From Entonaema liquescens (lineage: Eukaryota; Ascomycota; Sordariomycetes; Xylariales; Xylariaceae), in NCBI GenBank assembly GCA_902805475.1, contig CADCSX010000007.1, positions 744,001 through 808,000 of the forward strand: 64,000 nt of DNA, in the 5' to 3' direction. How positions within the stretch are numbered: the stretch's first letter is position 1; every line of letters starts with the position of its first letter. A program made the translations under genes and the position numbers. Positions 45,090 to 58,630 of this stretch are shown one piece after another. A model generated the notes under the pieces. The model had not been told where the DNA came from. It ran no database searches and worked only from the letters and a program-made list of their open reading frames with translations.

Positions 45090-47099
45090 TCACATGACAG
45101 CGCAACTAGCCGCTACGGTTCGCGCGCGGCGGCGACCGGCGGCAGGACCGCCTTCCTCGTCAGCGTGCAGCATCTGAGCGGCCCGAGCACGGCGACGGCG
45201 CCGGCGGGAGCCGGCACCACCAGCCCCCGCCTCTTCGACAGCCTGCATATAATCTGCCCACTTTCTCTCTAGTCTCGCAGCGGCGGCAAAGTCGCCCTTC
45301 AGCACCCGCTGCGTGTGTTGCTCTACCGTCTGCTGCCACCCGTAGAAACATTTGAGGCCTATTATCTCGGTAGAATATGTAGTTGGTCTCCCGGGAGATC
45401 GACGGATTTCGGCGTTCCAAGACAAGATCTCTCGAACACCAGCCCACGTTACCAATTGGCAGTCGTATACGATTAACCTGAGACCGATACGGGGACGTGA
45501 ATTAGGCAGAGATGTCCTAGCTGCCCGAGACCTGACCATGGCCGCAGCTTCTGTAAGGACCAGGTCGCCAATTCGCGTGTTATCCATATCTACACTTTCC
45601 AAGCTAGTGCAATTTTTCATGACAGGTAGCATACCAATGTCACTGAGGTTCTCGCAATAGCTTACGGAAAGATGTTTAAGATTTGGAGCACATGGGGCTT
45701 TAGCAAGGTGCTCAGAGAGGAAATCGTTGGTAAGTTCTGATAGTTCCTCTAATTCCAAATGGGTAAGGCGAGGGGTTGAAGCGAGAATTGGCTGTAGAGC
45801 CGCGTCGGTTAACGAGCTACATCCGCTTAATTGCAGGCCTTGCAGATCAGGGACGAGATGACCCAATACAGCTATAGCTTGGCTTGTCAATCGTGAGCAT
45901 CGGCTCAAGTCCAGATGACGAAGCTTTCTCGGTGGGACTACTGGTCGATCTGTTAGAATATCGATTTCGGGCTCAACGCCATGAATCATAGTCTTGAAGG
46001 CCTCGTCTTCAAGATCCGCACAACCACTTAGCACAAGCCGCTCGAGATTGTTCGTCTTAAATATAGCTTCTGCTACCCCAATGCTGTTGAATCCCTTCAC
46101 TTCTCCAGCTCTTAATTCCCTTAGTCTTGGACACCCAAGGACTACCATTTTGACGCCACGAGCATCCATATATTTGCACCATGAGACATTGAGGGTTTCA
46201 AGCTGCGGACAATGCTGGGAAATGATCTTGCATGTGCTGTTCGTAACCGCAGTCATACTGGTAAGATTCAAGTTGGCAAGTCCTTCATTAGACTTGATGA
46301 GACTGTGCAAAGTAGTCCGTTGAAAGTTTCGGCATCCCTCCAAAGTTGCGTTGATCAAATTCTTACAAGCTGTTACAATGACCTCTGCCCTTTTGTAATG
46401 CTCAATTTGGAGACATCCGCGAATATTCAGGTCCTTTACAAAAGGACCCGCCGCAAGAATGATCTTGGCTAGAGCCTCTGCAGGTATTTCCATGTAGAAC
46501 TCAGTAGCATCGAAATGAGTCCAGAGTTGACCGTCAAAACAGAACTTCTGGAACTCCTTGCTTACACGCGAAATACGGATGAGCTCTTTCGGTCGGAGGT
46601 AGGAAAAGATATGCAGTCGAATCTCGTCGGGCATTCTAGCCCAGAAGTCAAAAGGCTGTTTCCGGACCGTACCGGATCTAGACCTTGTAGCGACATCAGC
46701 GGGTAGGGAGACAGTAGTCGGGTTTAATTGCGTTGTAGAAAGATTGGCAACTCTACGAGCTACACGGGATTCAATACCCTCAAACCCAGGATGCTCAGCC
46801 GCCGGGGTACCAGGTATGGACGACCGGCCATTCGAGAAATAGCCTGGCGTAACACTACCAGAAGAGTATTGCCCAAGAGCGGGCGTCGCTGCGAGACTCG
46901 CGCATGATAAGCTACCTCGCATGCCATATGGGGAGCTAGAAGACCGAGAACGACCGATTTGTTGTAACGAAGGAGAGGAAGACATTCGTTGAATGCCTTT
47001 AAGGAGCCTCTGACGGCGCTTCTCCTTGGGACGGCCCTCGAGGGGTGCGACGCCAGGCGACTCCTCGTCAATCGGTTCGGGTGGGGTGATATCGGCCAT
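45090..47099 (-). CDS. F-box/leucine-rich-repeat protein with C-terminal CaaX box
   Basis: This is a substrate receptor of an SCF (Skp1-Cullin-F-box) ubiquitin ligase. It is a single exon of 669 aa from the ATG at 47099, which has an excellent context (GCCACCATGG); an in-frame ATG at 47195 would add 32 residues. The N-terminal 150 residues are Ser-rich and basic. The F-box is about 155-196 (MPDEIRLHIFSYLRPKELIRI). About ten Cys-containing LRRs follow, about 200-530 (for example LETLNVSWCKYMDARGVKMV, LRHLDLSRCSRLT). The C-terminus has a poly-Arg patch (SRRRRRRAR) and ends C-A-V-M, a CaaX prenylation motif. Overall it resembles the Grr1/FBXL2-type class; the exact orthologue cannot be fixed by eye. 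Confidence 0.9.
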   Translation of the reverse strand: MADITPPEPIDEESPGVAPLEGRPKEKRRQRLLKGIQRMSSSPSLQQIGRSRSSSSPYGMRGSLSCASLAATPALGQYSSGSVTPGYFSNGRSSIPGTPAAEHPGFEGIESRVARRVANLSTTQLNPTTVSLPADVATRSRSGTVRKQPFDFWARMPDEIRLHIFSYLRPKELIRISRVSKEFQKFCFDGQLWTHFDATEFYMEIPAEALAKIILAAGPFVKDLNIRGCLQIEHYKRAEVIVTACKNLINATLEGCRNFQRTTLHSLIKSNEGLANLNLTSMTAVTNSTCKIISQHCPQLETLNVSWCKYMDARGVKMVVLGCPRLRELRAGEVKGFNSIGVAEAIFKTNNLERLVLSGCADLEDEAFKTMIHGVEPEIDILTDRPVVPPRKLRHLDLSRCSRLTSQAIAVLGHLVPDLQGLQLSGCSSLTDAALQPILASTPRLTHLELEELSELTNDFLSEHLAKAPCAPNLKHLSVSYCENLSDIGMLPVMKNCTSLESVDMDNTRIGDLVLTEAAAMVRSRAARTSLPNSRPRIGLRLIVYDCQLVTWAGVREILSWNAEIRRSPGRPTTYSTEIIGLKCFYGWQQTVEQHTQRVLKGDFAAAARLERKWADYMQAVEEAGAGGAGSRRRRRRARAAQMLHADEEGGPAAGRRRARTVAASCAVM

Positions 47100-50000
47100 G
47101 GTGGCTGTATCGTGTGAAGCCTCAATTAGAAGCTCAACGTCTCCTATGAGGTCTTGATAAGACATCAAATGTCTAGGAATGAAGGACAAAAGCAATCGAC
47201 AATCGACAATCGTACTATTTGTTGCTAATCTGTTACCGGGAAAGTCGTTTGCGAGATGCGGGGATTTCGAGTCGTCACTAAATCAATTAAGATAGCCAGA
47301 AAAGGCAATACATCTAACTGGAACCCAAGCAGGGGTGTGTGTGTCTGTGTCTGTTTTCTCTTGACAATCACCGTAAGAGTCAAGTGCTGATTGAGGCTAA
47401 CATGACCTATCTCACTCACTCGCTCTTCCAAATGTACTTATTCCAAAATGATAAAACGAATGTAGTACCGACCAGCTTTAGTACTTTGGCAGCGGTAAAA
47501 GAGAGTAGAGGATGAGGAGCTAGAAAGGAGGTAAAAGTAACACGATGATCAGACCGCACGGTTTACAGGTTTGAAAAAGGGGTCCAAGTTCGCCCCTAGT
47601 ACCAATGCCAGTGCCAGTATCAGAGCTTGTTATTTGAGGTGGCGTACCGGACTACTTAAAGCGGTTTGCGGCGGAGTGCTGAAATAGCGCTTAGCTGATC
47701 TGACGGAACGTGCTCCTCAAAGACCAACGATGATGAAGAGGGAAAATTTCAACACAGCTCGACTAAGCAAGCCTTTGGCATTTATTGTTTTACGAACCCA
47801 TGCATAAGAACCAGAACTGACCCAGTAGAGAAAAGGTAGCTGGGATAGTTATTGATTATATGTAAGGCATGTAAGGTATGTAAGGTATGTAGACGAGAGA
47901 GAAAGATAACAACATACCGTCGACTTATGGTTGGATAAGTTTTTGATACTGGGTGGAGGGTTGGAGTGGGTTGGAGCGATGAAGCGATGGGACAGCAGGG
48001 GTTGTAGGTAGCCCCTCGCAAAGTCTTAGCTGACTTGCCCATGTGAGACCCCACAATAAATCAGGGTCGGGCTCTTATCGCAAAAGAAACAGCGCGTTAT
48101 CAGCACAATAGCACTACCTAAAAAGTGTAGTACAGCATGGTACAACGTGGGTAAGGTGGGGTGATTCCCTTTTCTAGCGACCCCTCACAGGCAAACAGTG
48201 TCCCTCAGTGGAGTAAAAGCAGGCGAGTTGTTTAAGTTGCTTACCCCTGACCTTCCCGAATTCTTCCATTTTTTACGCTTTATATTGAAATAATCCATTC
48301 TACCCATTGGACCAGACCTACAATAATACATATGATACATATGATACATGCAAGAAAGACGATCGCGTCTTCGTGGCACAATACTAAGAGTCTTCAAATG
48401 ACGGCGTCACATTCTACGCAATGCAAAGAGTCATTTCTTTACTTTATCATTGAAACTCTATCTTACCTCTTTTGACTATTCGATTTGAATGGCGTTGGTT
48501 GCTTCACAACGGTGTCTTGGCTTTTAGGTATTTTCGATACCTAGGTACCTAAACCTATAGCATAGCCTAGGTACCTCTGTTGACTTTGGAGTTGACTCTA
48601 AATCCGGAACACGAGACAAAGCATTCGGGAATTGGTACCTAGGGATAGGGATACTCGTTTGTGCGGGATGTTATAAGTTTCTTTTTCTTTTTCTTTTTCT
48701 TTTTCTTTTTCTTTTTCTTTTTCTTTTTCAATCCTTCAGGGACTTCCTAGTGTACATGTTTACGTGGCTCCACAAGCCCAGCCAGCTGGATCCGCGCCGT
48801 CTTCCCGCTACGTCTACATTAACGTTGTTCCAGGCCCTTTACCATTCGTATGCATGCTTTCCGAAGCTGACTAGACGTGGACGTGTATTGTAGCTGACCC
48901 GCGCCAATCGTTGTCCTGCAGTGACTAGCAGCCGAAACGGAGATCAATGGTCCCTTCGTACAGCTGCAGCCAAGAGTCTGCCCACCATCTTCGTGTGTTG
49001 GGAACGCCTTGACCCAGCCAGCTTCACTAACAACCGTCGTGTGACACTAATCATCAGGTTTCTTAGATACATGGTTTCGTGAATACACGAAATATAACAA
49101 TAGTCATTGCGCTTGGAAGATTCATCAAGCCTCAGTCTATTGTTCAAATAAGTTTGTATCAAGCTGAACCTATCTATAAGTCTAAACTGAAACTGACAGG
49201 GTCTATTTTTAAGGATTCCCCGCATGACAGAGCGGGCAGATAAGAACTGAACAGGGGTTAGGTATTAAAAGCCTTCAGAAGCTTTAGTACAAATTGATGA
49301 GCACATTGTCCTCAAATTGTTCGCAATATTTATTTCGACTGATAAGAACTGTATGGGATATCTAAGAGGAGGGTTCTTATAACGATTTAATGGTTGCATT
49401 CATTACTTGATCTATAACGATTATGTCTTCCCCCGTGCTTGGAAATAGATCGTCTGACTCTTGTCACCATGTCACATCTACCACATTTGTACCCAGCTGA
49501 CCCACCGTTCTGATAACGAGCAGAGACAAAGCGTTCCTTTTAAAACAAGATATCGAATAATTCCGACCTTCTTGTCGCCTTGCACAAATGAGTATGCCAA
49601 GTCATATTTGATGTGCTACCCCGATAACTATAGTAGTGTATAGAGTCATGAGACGGGGAACTACTGTGCCTAATTCCTCCACCCGGAATCTCCTAAGAAA
49701 TAATGTAGTTAACTAAGGTGTGAGTCTAAGTTTGGAAATTGGATAACTTATGTTAGTGTTTCTATACCTACGAAGAAATGTTTGGGCACCTTAGCATGCG
49801 ACAGCTCTTGATATACTAGATTACTAAGCCCCTAAATTACAGCCAGCTATATAGGGTTATATACATAGGTAACTTCGTGTTACAAGTATAGAACTATATC
49901 AAGTTGTTAGTTGATCAATCAATCGAATTACTTCATGCACTGTCTAATAATACCAACGAAGTGAGACGGATTCAACATGAGCGCACTATCTATGAAACAG

Positions 50001-50565
50001 AGGTAGCCTTAAGATGAAATTCAAGATGCCCATTAAAATAGTAATAGCCAAATAATAGGATCTTCAGTGTTCGGCTTTACTGCTTGTGAATACAGATAAT
50101 GAGTATATAGTTCAAGTATCTACACAATATAAACCAACGGTTTCTTGAACACTTAGCTTGCTTTTTCTAGTGCTATTTTTCATTACTGTCTGCTTATTGC
50201 CTATAAATCCTGGGGTCTAGAATGACTAATTAATATATTATAATGCAAGAATAGTTCAGCGTAAGTGATATCAATGCAAATTATGAAATAGGAGTATAAA
50301 AAGGTAAACCGGGGCGCAGCAACCTAGTGCTGAAGAACTGATGCTACTGGCCAGGAACCCAGATCCAGCTGAACGAAAGTTAGGTACTTGGCATTGAAGG
50401 ATTTCATCCAAAACGACAATACTTCACACATATCTTCATACTCGAATAGGTGATCCACTATTCCCCTCTTAAACATATTTCCTCCTAGCTAAGCTGTTCT
50501 TCAACTGCCTTGCTATCCTTAAGAAGTTAAACGACATAAATAGCAATTTGAATATTGTCTCCACG
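47100..50565. other. Divergent intergenic region of 3.5 kb
   Basis: The left part is the F-box promoter. It includes a CTTTTT microsatellite (48681-48729), a TACCTAGGTA palindrome (48538-48547) with more GGTACC sites nearby, and AT-rich DNA at about 49,680-50,300. No gene is recognised. Confidence 0.4.
48681..48729. repeat. (CTTTTT)8 microsatellite
   Basis: Eight exact 6-bp units. Confidence 0.95.
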
Positions 50566-52889
50566 ATGCTTCGGCTTCGGGGAAAGATCGAGCCCCCAAA
50601 GGAATTTTATACTCCTCAACATAAGTCTGAACAGCCTTGCCAATTTTGTTCAAGACTCTTTGACGAAGATTTGTATGAGAGGCTTAAATCAAGTGGGGAG
50701 GGCGAAACTGAGATCCAGTCGTCATGCGAGGTTCTAGCCACGGATATATACCATAGCATGCTTAATGGTTGTAATATGTGCACTCTCGTCGGCAACTCAA
50801 TTTTAACCGCTGCGGAAAATGAGATCCCTTTTCATGATGAAAGGGCCTTCCTCCTCCATATACCATGGTACCAAGAACAGGAGGCCACTACAACGACATC
50901 CACAGAATCAAATGTATCACACGATGACTACGACGATAATCCTCAGAGAGGTTCAGCCTATGAATACCTCATGGGGACATTTGATACCTCCACAGAATCG
51001 CAAACTAATGACGAACCTAAGTTGACCCTTGAGTCACTTGACTGCCGCACAATAGTAATTTTTACAATATCGATTGTAAAAGGCAAGTATTCCTCTGGGT
51101 TTGATCTTATCAACATTGAGATTAAGACTATACCCACTGAAAATTGTATTAAACCTTGGATATTTATCCCTCCTTATGGCCTAACACTCTGGCTCGAGGT
51201 AATATCTGATACCATCCAGGAAGTCTTCAGTAGGGAATGGAAAGGAGTTTCAGCCACGGGAGAAGAGTGGCCGCGCGTAGCACGAGGATGGCTCCAAGAC
51301 TGTCAACAGAACCACCGATGTACTCTGTATAGTACATTTCGACCAACACGTCTAATAGATGTCAGAGATCCTCTGCATCCCTGCCTTGTCGAAACTAGAT
51401 ACCTAGAGACGGAGGGTTATGTGACCCTGAGTTATGTATGGGGCGCTAAGCAAGACTACGTACTAACTCAAGATACTCTACCGATCAAGCTTGATGGTCT
51501 TGATATTAAAAGCATCCCTCAGTCGGTTGCGGACGCTATGGAAGTCACTATACGACTTGGTCTTCATTATATATGGGTTGATGCTCTATGTATTATCCAA
51601 GACTCGCTCGAAGACAAACTCAAGGAACTGCCACTCATGGCGAAAATATACCAGCATAGCGCTTTAACTATTACGGCAGCCAACTCCACATCAGCTTCCG
51701 AGGGCTTCTTTAAACCGCCGGTTCCCCCTGTCTTCAAGGTACAACCATTCCAAATTACCATTGGTAGAGGTGTGCCTCAGTTTCCATATATAAATTTAAG
51801 CCTAGGGTTTCGAGAGGAAGAGTCGGGCCTAAAAGATCCTATCGACTCGCGCGGATGGACTCTGCAAGAGTGGGCGCTCGCTTCACGCCGCTTACGATTC
51901 TCGTCTCAGGGACTTCAATGGACATGCAACAAAATGATCGTTGATCCGAGTAGCCTCAAAGAACACCGAGACCCCCCTATACAATTCAGTCCAGATGGAT
52001 ATGTCCAAAACTATTATGGGGATGACTCGGCCATTATTTCTAGCCCCTGGGAATCCAACCTAGCTCATAGATACGTGATAGATGAAGCCTACAAAAGGAG
52101 AGAGATGTCGATGACATGGATAGAGATACGCTCTCAATACGCGCAACGATCCCTCTCATTTCCCACAGACAAGCTCTCTGCAATCTCGGCCGTTGCAGCG
52201 ATGGCGGCCGAGGAAAATAGAATGACCTACCTGGCGGGTCTATGGAAAGAAGCCCTACTAGCCGACATCCAGTGGTATTATATTTTCCGCTCCTACCCGA
52301 CGAATAGCCTCTCAACCATTACCGCCGCCCCAGAACACGAAGACGGGTTCACGGCCCCTTCCTGGAGCTGGGCTAGCGTGAAATACGACAATGGCACCTT
52401 GTACCCGAAGCAGTCGAGGAAGTGGATGACCGATCGCCCCTGGCACTTTCAAATCTTGGACTGTTCCGTGACTCTCATTGACGGGAGCGATTTCGCGTTC
52501 GGGCCAGTAAAATCGGGGTACCTGGACGTCGAGGGCAGGATGCTAGACGTCGAATGGGAGCTATGGACCGAACACACGGTGGCGTTGAATAAGATTGCGC
52601 TGTACGAGTCCCCTCGAGAGAAGTCCGAGGAAAGACTCGGACAAGCATTCTTAGACTTCCCAACGTCGTGTCTGGGGAAGGGTTGAAGTTCAAATGCTTG
52701 ATTCTGACAAAAGCCGATATAGTGTATACCCAGGTGAAGCCGGAACGCTATGGTACTTCGATTTGTGCGCATGCCCTTCTACTGTCGCCACGATCCGAGC
52801 CGAATACCTATCGGCGGGTTGGTCTTTGCTATCTCAATGAAGGTGGCTTATGGGAAGAGACCACTCTAGAGTCAATTAGGATTGTTTGA
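50566..52889 (+). CDS. HET-domain (heterokaryon incompatibility-type) protein, apparent 1-nt frameshift
   Basis: HET-domain proteins trigger incompatibility-type cell death or act in other self/non-self responses. The ATG at 50566 is the first in frame. The HET core is complete: YVTLSYVWGAKQDYV, LGLHYIWVDALCIIQDS, MAKIYQHSALTITAANS and SRGWTLQEWALASRRLRF. The N-terminal region carries a Cys-rich stretch (CQFCSRLFDEDLYERL, CNMC). A late DGFTAPSWSWASV motif is typical of large fungal HET proteins. The open frame ends at 52686, but the C-terminal segment typical of the family (GLKFKCLILTKADIV, YRRVGLCYL) continues in another frame to 52889. One missing G at GGGG (52674-52677) would join them into about 774 aa. 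Confidence 0.87.
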
Positions 52890-54758
52890 ACACGTCTAAA
52901 CTAGTTTACCAAAATACTATCGGATGGTTTTGTCTGTATACAGTCACCATTCGATCTCCCAGCATATAAGTTCCCTGATATTCTCTGTAATCAGTACCCC
53001 CTTTTGGGTGGCAAGAAACAATATTTTTGTAACGCTCCGGAACTATCAATAGACTATGTCAAGCAACTTATTTGTATTACTTTGAATGGCCGTGGGCATA
53101 ACTTTGAATCTTCATGTATTTTAATGCAGTTTTCTTTATTTAGAGGCGGAACCTGAAAGGACACTTGTCCACCTAGTATCTCATGATGGAAGTGTACACG
53201 TTTAACTAACCGTGCTATCCTATGGGTAGCAGACCCATTTGATACGAAGCTATTGAAGTACCTACGAGGCCGTTGTTCTATGCGTTGTAGTGGCTCAGGG
53301 GCAATCCTTCTCACGAGCAACTGAATTGAAGATGTAGCTCAAATGATAGATTTGGGACATTTTCTCTCAGAGTGTTTGCCTAGGCATGATGGTACTACGC
53401 TTTACTTACTATTTGTCGGTATTATCCGGCTTGGATATCGACTGATTGAATCGAACCATCCGGAATCCGAACAGGGGAAGTAGGAAATCCCTTAGCAACG
53501 GCGCTTATCGCCAGGACACTGCACATCATTCTTTTTGAATCTCCTTCCCGATGAATCCTCGAGCAGCCGGAAGACTGGTACGGAATGGCGGTGAAAATGC
53601 GCTCGACGGATTGAAATATTTCAATTCGTGCGAAATTCTCCTAATCAAGTTTTTTTTTTTTTTTTTCACCCGAAGCCCGAGGCTTTAATGTTGGGCAGTC
53701 TTTGGGTATGTCGGCAAGACTTACCAATCCCCGCTGAAGCCCAAAGCTACCAACGATCCTTCAGCGCGTAGAATACAACATGATAACCTTCGCTCTTTGA
53801 CGTAAGAGTGGCTTCTCCGAGGGCCCTGTATACGGTGAAATGACGCGGCATTCATGGTGTCGTGAGGGCTAAAATGTCCAATCAATTATGGAAAGGGTGC
53901 AGGCTTGTCATCGGTGAGTCATGAGACACTATTTCAGGTTTCCATGAGAATTATTGGCAGGATGGCGCCTAATCGTCGGTTTGCCCTGTTTACACACCCT
54001 GTTTTCCTACCGCCTGAAGTCATTTTCATTGATAGATCATTGATGGCTGTCGTTCTTTAGGAGGCCTCATATGTCTTCGCCGCAGACCCGGTCGGGCCAG
54101 TGGGTCGTTAACACGACACTGGGCCGGGCGAAAAGCTAAGATACGTCAACGCGGCAAAGTCTATCGGAAAGCAAAGTCCCTAGGTTTATGAATTATGAAT
54201 GGGTGACTCTCTGCAGCCATTCGCGAGGTGGGTCTTAGGGTCTTTCGTGTTCTCCTAGATGGCCCCTCTGATGAGTCCATCTACATGGTGGTAAAGTAAC
54301 TGTTTGTTGAGCGGATTCGGACGTTCCGCATCCTGAAGGTGTAAATCTTCTATGAGGTCATTGCCTCGCTTATGCATACGCAAGGAAGATGCTCTTTCCG
54401 GTTCGAATCTGCTAAATGCGGTGGGTACTAAGCGAGAAATCTAAGATGGTTGAGTTGTCGAGTCGGTGTGCCAGCGGGCAGTTCGGGCAGTTGTGGCTAA
54501 TAAGTAACGTTGTGATGTGCTGGCAAGCCGCAACGTGGAATCTAGAGCTGTGTAACGAGCACAGCCACATTTCCCCAGGGCTACCAAAAATACGTACTTC
54601 GTTACCTCTAACAGAAAAATTGGCAAGGGGGGGCCCCCTATGATCGGCAAGGTCCCCGCATACGAAAACTAACTTGAGGTACGTACTTAGATATGCATCT
54701 TCTCCTTTCAGCTTCGCATGGATTTGGAAGCAATAATTCCTGTAAAGATCGCCTTATG

Positions 54759-54793
54759 TATCATGTATCATGTATCATGTATCATGTATCATG
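54759..54793. repeat. (TATCATG)5 tandem repeat
   Basis: Five exact 7-bp units. Confidence 0.95.
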
Positions 54794-55716
54794 ATAATGC
54801 CTATCCATCCACCTGGGAACTTGGCGGAATTCTTCGTAATGTGATGCTTATCATGCATGCCCTTACAGGTAAAAATTCCACATTGGAAGTTGGTAACATG
54901 TAATTCTTACCTAGGTACGTATTTGTGTGGAACCGTTGATTGGAACTACCGCGTAGAAGTATCTCTACAAAAAAGCAAGGGTCTTGTTTAATGCCGAGCT
55001 TGCGCCACAACTTTTAGAGATCGAGTTTAACTTTCACATGTAGTTACATGGATATTTATCATGTGGGCGTTTCTTAGTATATAGTAGAATTCTATTATTG
55101 AATACTGACTTTGCGGTGATGGTTTCGGGATGGGGAAAGCCGCGATTAATACGATCCTATAGTCAATACGATCCGATCCTATGATTCCATATACTCCTAT
55201 ACTATTTCGGGGCCGACTCAAAAGCAGGAAACGTTAGGTATTCTAATATCTGGATATACGAGGTACCTTACGTAGCTGCATAAGTAGGTAAATACTATAT
55301 CGAACGTTAGCTTTAAGTAGCTTTTAATTAATAACTATATATAATATATACTTATTATAATACCTATCTTAATGCAATGACATCTACTGGCTATCGTTCC
55401 TCTAGTGAAATCGACATTGCGCGTCCCGTCTTGGAAGGGGTTAATTCTGCCCTGGCAGACTGGCCGCTTGAAGCTCGTGACATAAGGGACGGCTGACTTA
55501 ATCGACCTGGCGGCTACTCTTACACCCAGTCTCCACCGATGCATCATAGAATCATTGATGATTGAGATGCATGTAAGCAGATGAGATGCACGGAAATATG
55601 CTCTCGACTCTTATCACGCTAGATGGTATAGACGGTGCCGACCATGCGGCCATGGAAACATCGTTATTGGGTTGCCTCTCGTTTGTGTCTCTACCTCGCG
55701 GTTCTAATAGGCTTTT

Positions 55717-55758
55717 GTTGGTCCGTGAAAGTTGGTCCGTGAAAGTTGGTCCGTGAAG
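55717..55758. repeat. 14-bp tandem repeat, three copies
   Basis: Unit GTTGGTCCGTGAAA; the third copy ends AAG instead of AAA. Confidence 0.93.
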
Positions 55759-58630
55759 AAGCGCATATCGGTGGAGACAACTTGATTCCCTGTACTCCTG
55801 AGGAGATCCGTTACGACGGAACGTCATGAAGCGATCTGTAGATTAGCAGATTAGGTAGGCAAACAGGGACTTACACGCACGGAATTTAGAAGCGACGTGG
55901 CTTGTCACTATTAAAAAAGGTGAAGGGAAGTGAAGCGGCAAGGCACGGAATTGTGGACCACGGAGAGGCCGTTGCTAGCCTACCGATGCACAAGTAACCT
56001 CGATACGTACCGGTACTTTGCGATTAAGATAGAATCGATATGCACGGACCAAGAGCAAGGTTTATGCACGAGCCACACCGGGACATCGACGGTCAAGTGA
56101 CTTCGGCAACCAAGAATTGTTGTCTGTTTTGCTATCTTTACCAATCATTATTCCGTTCGATTATCATCTTTTCGGCCAATTGAATTATCTGTATCAGATC
56201 TCGACTGACCGAAACAGGTGAGCAGATATCTCCAATCATTTTTGCATGGTCATGTTGATCCTGTCTCCTCTCGGTTGAGGACGTCTCGAATTTGGGCCAC
56301 ATGACTGATTCTCTACTAGAAGCTTAGATTCGGCATTACTCGATCGTTGTAACATGGGTTAATTTATGATACTCACACCCAAAGGATGTTATACATGCAG
56401 GAGCTGCGCTATCCAACGGACGGTTGTTCGTTAACGAATACGTCGACGTGACGAAGCTTTGAGTCGCTCAAGATCGGCCTAGTGGAACTGAGGAGTCGGC
56501 AGGGCTCCTCTATCAACTGGGTCACGATACTATCAAAGGACCCCCGAAGCCCTTAATATCCAGTCTGTTGAAGGGTTGGTCTGGATTCTCAGTGTAACCA
56601 AAGTCCGATATTCCGGAGCGGGAACTAAGCTTAGTCTTAGTCGATGCCGTAACGGGGTGCTGGTGATATTCCAGATGAGGAAGTAAACAGATAGGAGACT
56701 GGAGAAGTTCCCCCTTTTGTTAAACCCCTGAGGCTCCTTTCATGAAACACGAATTGAATTTATTCATTTTCTCAAATTATCATTCGTCTGTTCTTATCCT
56801 TATTTTCCGTTTCGCTCACGTCTAGACTCAAAGGTCCCCAGAAATATCGTCCTGGTGCTTCCTTGATTCTGCTCATTTTATAGCCAATGGAAATTCAACT
56901 CGGATTTGATCCTTCTCCACTTTAGTACTTTTCCGGTTCGCATGAATCTACCAATCACAACTCAAAACAGCTATTTTACATCGACACACCTCAACTCACC
57001 TTCTGCCACTAACATGGGTTACAACCTTGACATATGCCATCGACTGGCTCTCGTTCAATATCGACATCTCTCTAGCTCTTGTCAGATTTGCTCGCTCTTT
57101 TCTCTTCATCTCCATCAGGTAATATACACGCGCAATCTGGACCCCATCTTGTGATGCCTCATTTTTTTACGTATACTCCATCGACTAGCTTCTTGACGCT
57201 CTAAGCGCCTCTGTTAAGAGTACAAGATTACTTGTTCTCCCTTGCAATTCTTCGGCTTATGGATGCTGTACCCCAGACATAACGCTCGGCGGATCCATCT
57301 CTTCCTCTAGGACTGACCGGCAAGAAGCCCGAGGCGAGCGTCGGTTCTGCATCTGGCTCGAAAAGGAAGAAGGCCTTTGGTTCGAGCGCTAGTCTTCTTC
57401 TACTTTGAGGCATACATATGGCTTACCTACTAGGTTTCAGATTACTTACTGAGGCTTCGATGCTTCATGTTATCTCCTCGCTCATATGCAAGTCATCAGG
57501 AGCTGCCCCAGCATATAGCAGCATCGCATCGCAGCTATAGGATGCCGGGGGGTTCTACTGGTCGACTGCAAGGATGTATCTATTATCAAAGGGATGCCAT
57601 CAGTCGATCAGCATCAAGCGATGTTTACCAATTATTCTTCAGTTGGTTTCAGACCTCTCCCAATGGGTAGAAAGCGGCATGTTGCATTGATACGGCAATT
57701 TCCAGAGATGTTCCAAGAGCTCTAAATGATCTTCTAATAACGAATTGGGTCTTTCATATCGGTCGTCTATGAGGCACGTCCTTTTAATCTGACTGGCTAC
57801 TGTATTGGTTGCTATATGGGCTGGGTCATATGCGCTTAGCAGTATGCATGACTACAAAAACATGTCCCCTTCGGTACTAGACAGAGCTGCAGCTTGCTCA
57901 AGAAGTTCATGCAGGGAAAGGTTGACCTCGTAATTAGTATATTAGCAAGCCCTGTGATATGCAAAATAGATGGGAATGGTGGTTTATTATTTGCAACTTG
58001 AATCTACCTCGTGTCTAGGACTAACAGCGATATCACATCTCTATATTCGACAGTGTGCTTATTTATTATCTCAATGCGACGTTAATGTGTGAATATCACA
58101 TCTCAAAAGAATCACCGAGGGAAGGGGGGGTTTAATATTTCATAAGTCCAATATGGAACTAGTTCCATTGTAGATGGGCCGATGAATAAGAAATGTAGTG
58201 ACGATATCGGTACGTCTTTTCGGATGAAACAGATGCACCAGCCTAGATAGGTATATGACCCTTTGGACTATAATTCATTTTTTTACGGAGCTTTTTATTT
58301 TTCTTTTCTACTACGTGACATTATTAGAAGTGATATGAGGCGGGACAGAATAATTGCTCATAACTCAGAATAAATACTTCATAAAACGAAACCTACCCAA
58401 TAACTACCTACACAATTTAAACATCAATGTATCAAACGAGGGTACCTAAGGGCAACGGAAACATGAACCCCATCTACTCATCTACATGTAGTAAAGTCAA
58501 AAGCCAGTAAAAAGAATAGGAGAAACAAGAAACAGGTGATGTTTCCTCTAATTGATAGTGTACCTAACCTAATGTACCCAAAGTACCGGATAAAGGAAAA
58601 CACCTGCAATATCCACATGGAAGGTTAGGA

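Noticed and set aside
54390..54420. GGTTCGAATC, a tRNA B-box-like sequence
   Set aside because: No D arm, anticodon arm or acceptor stem could be found around it.
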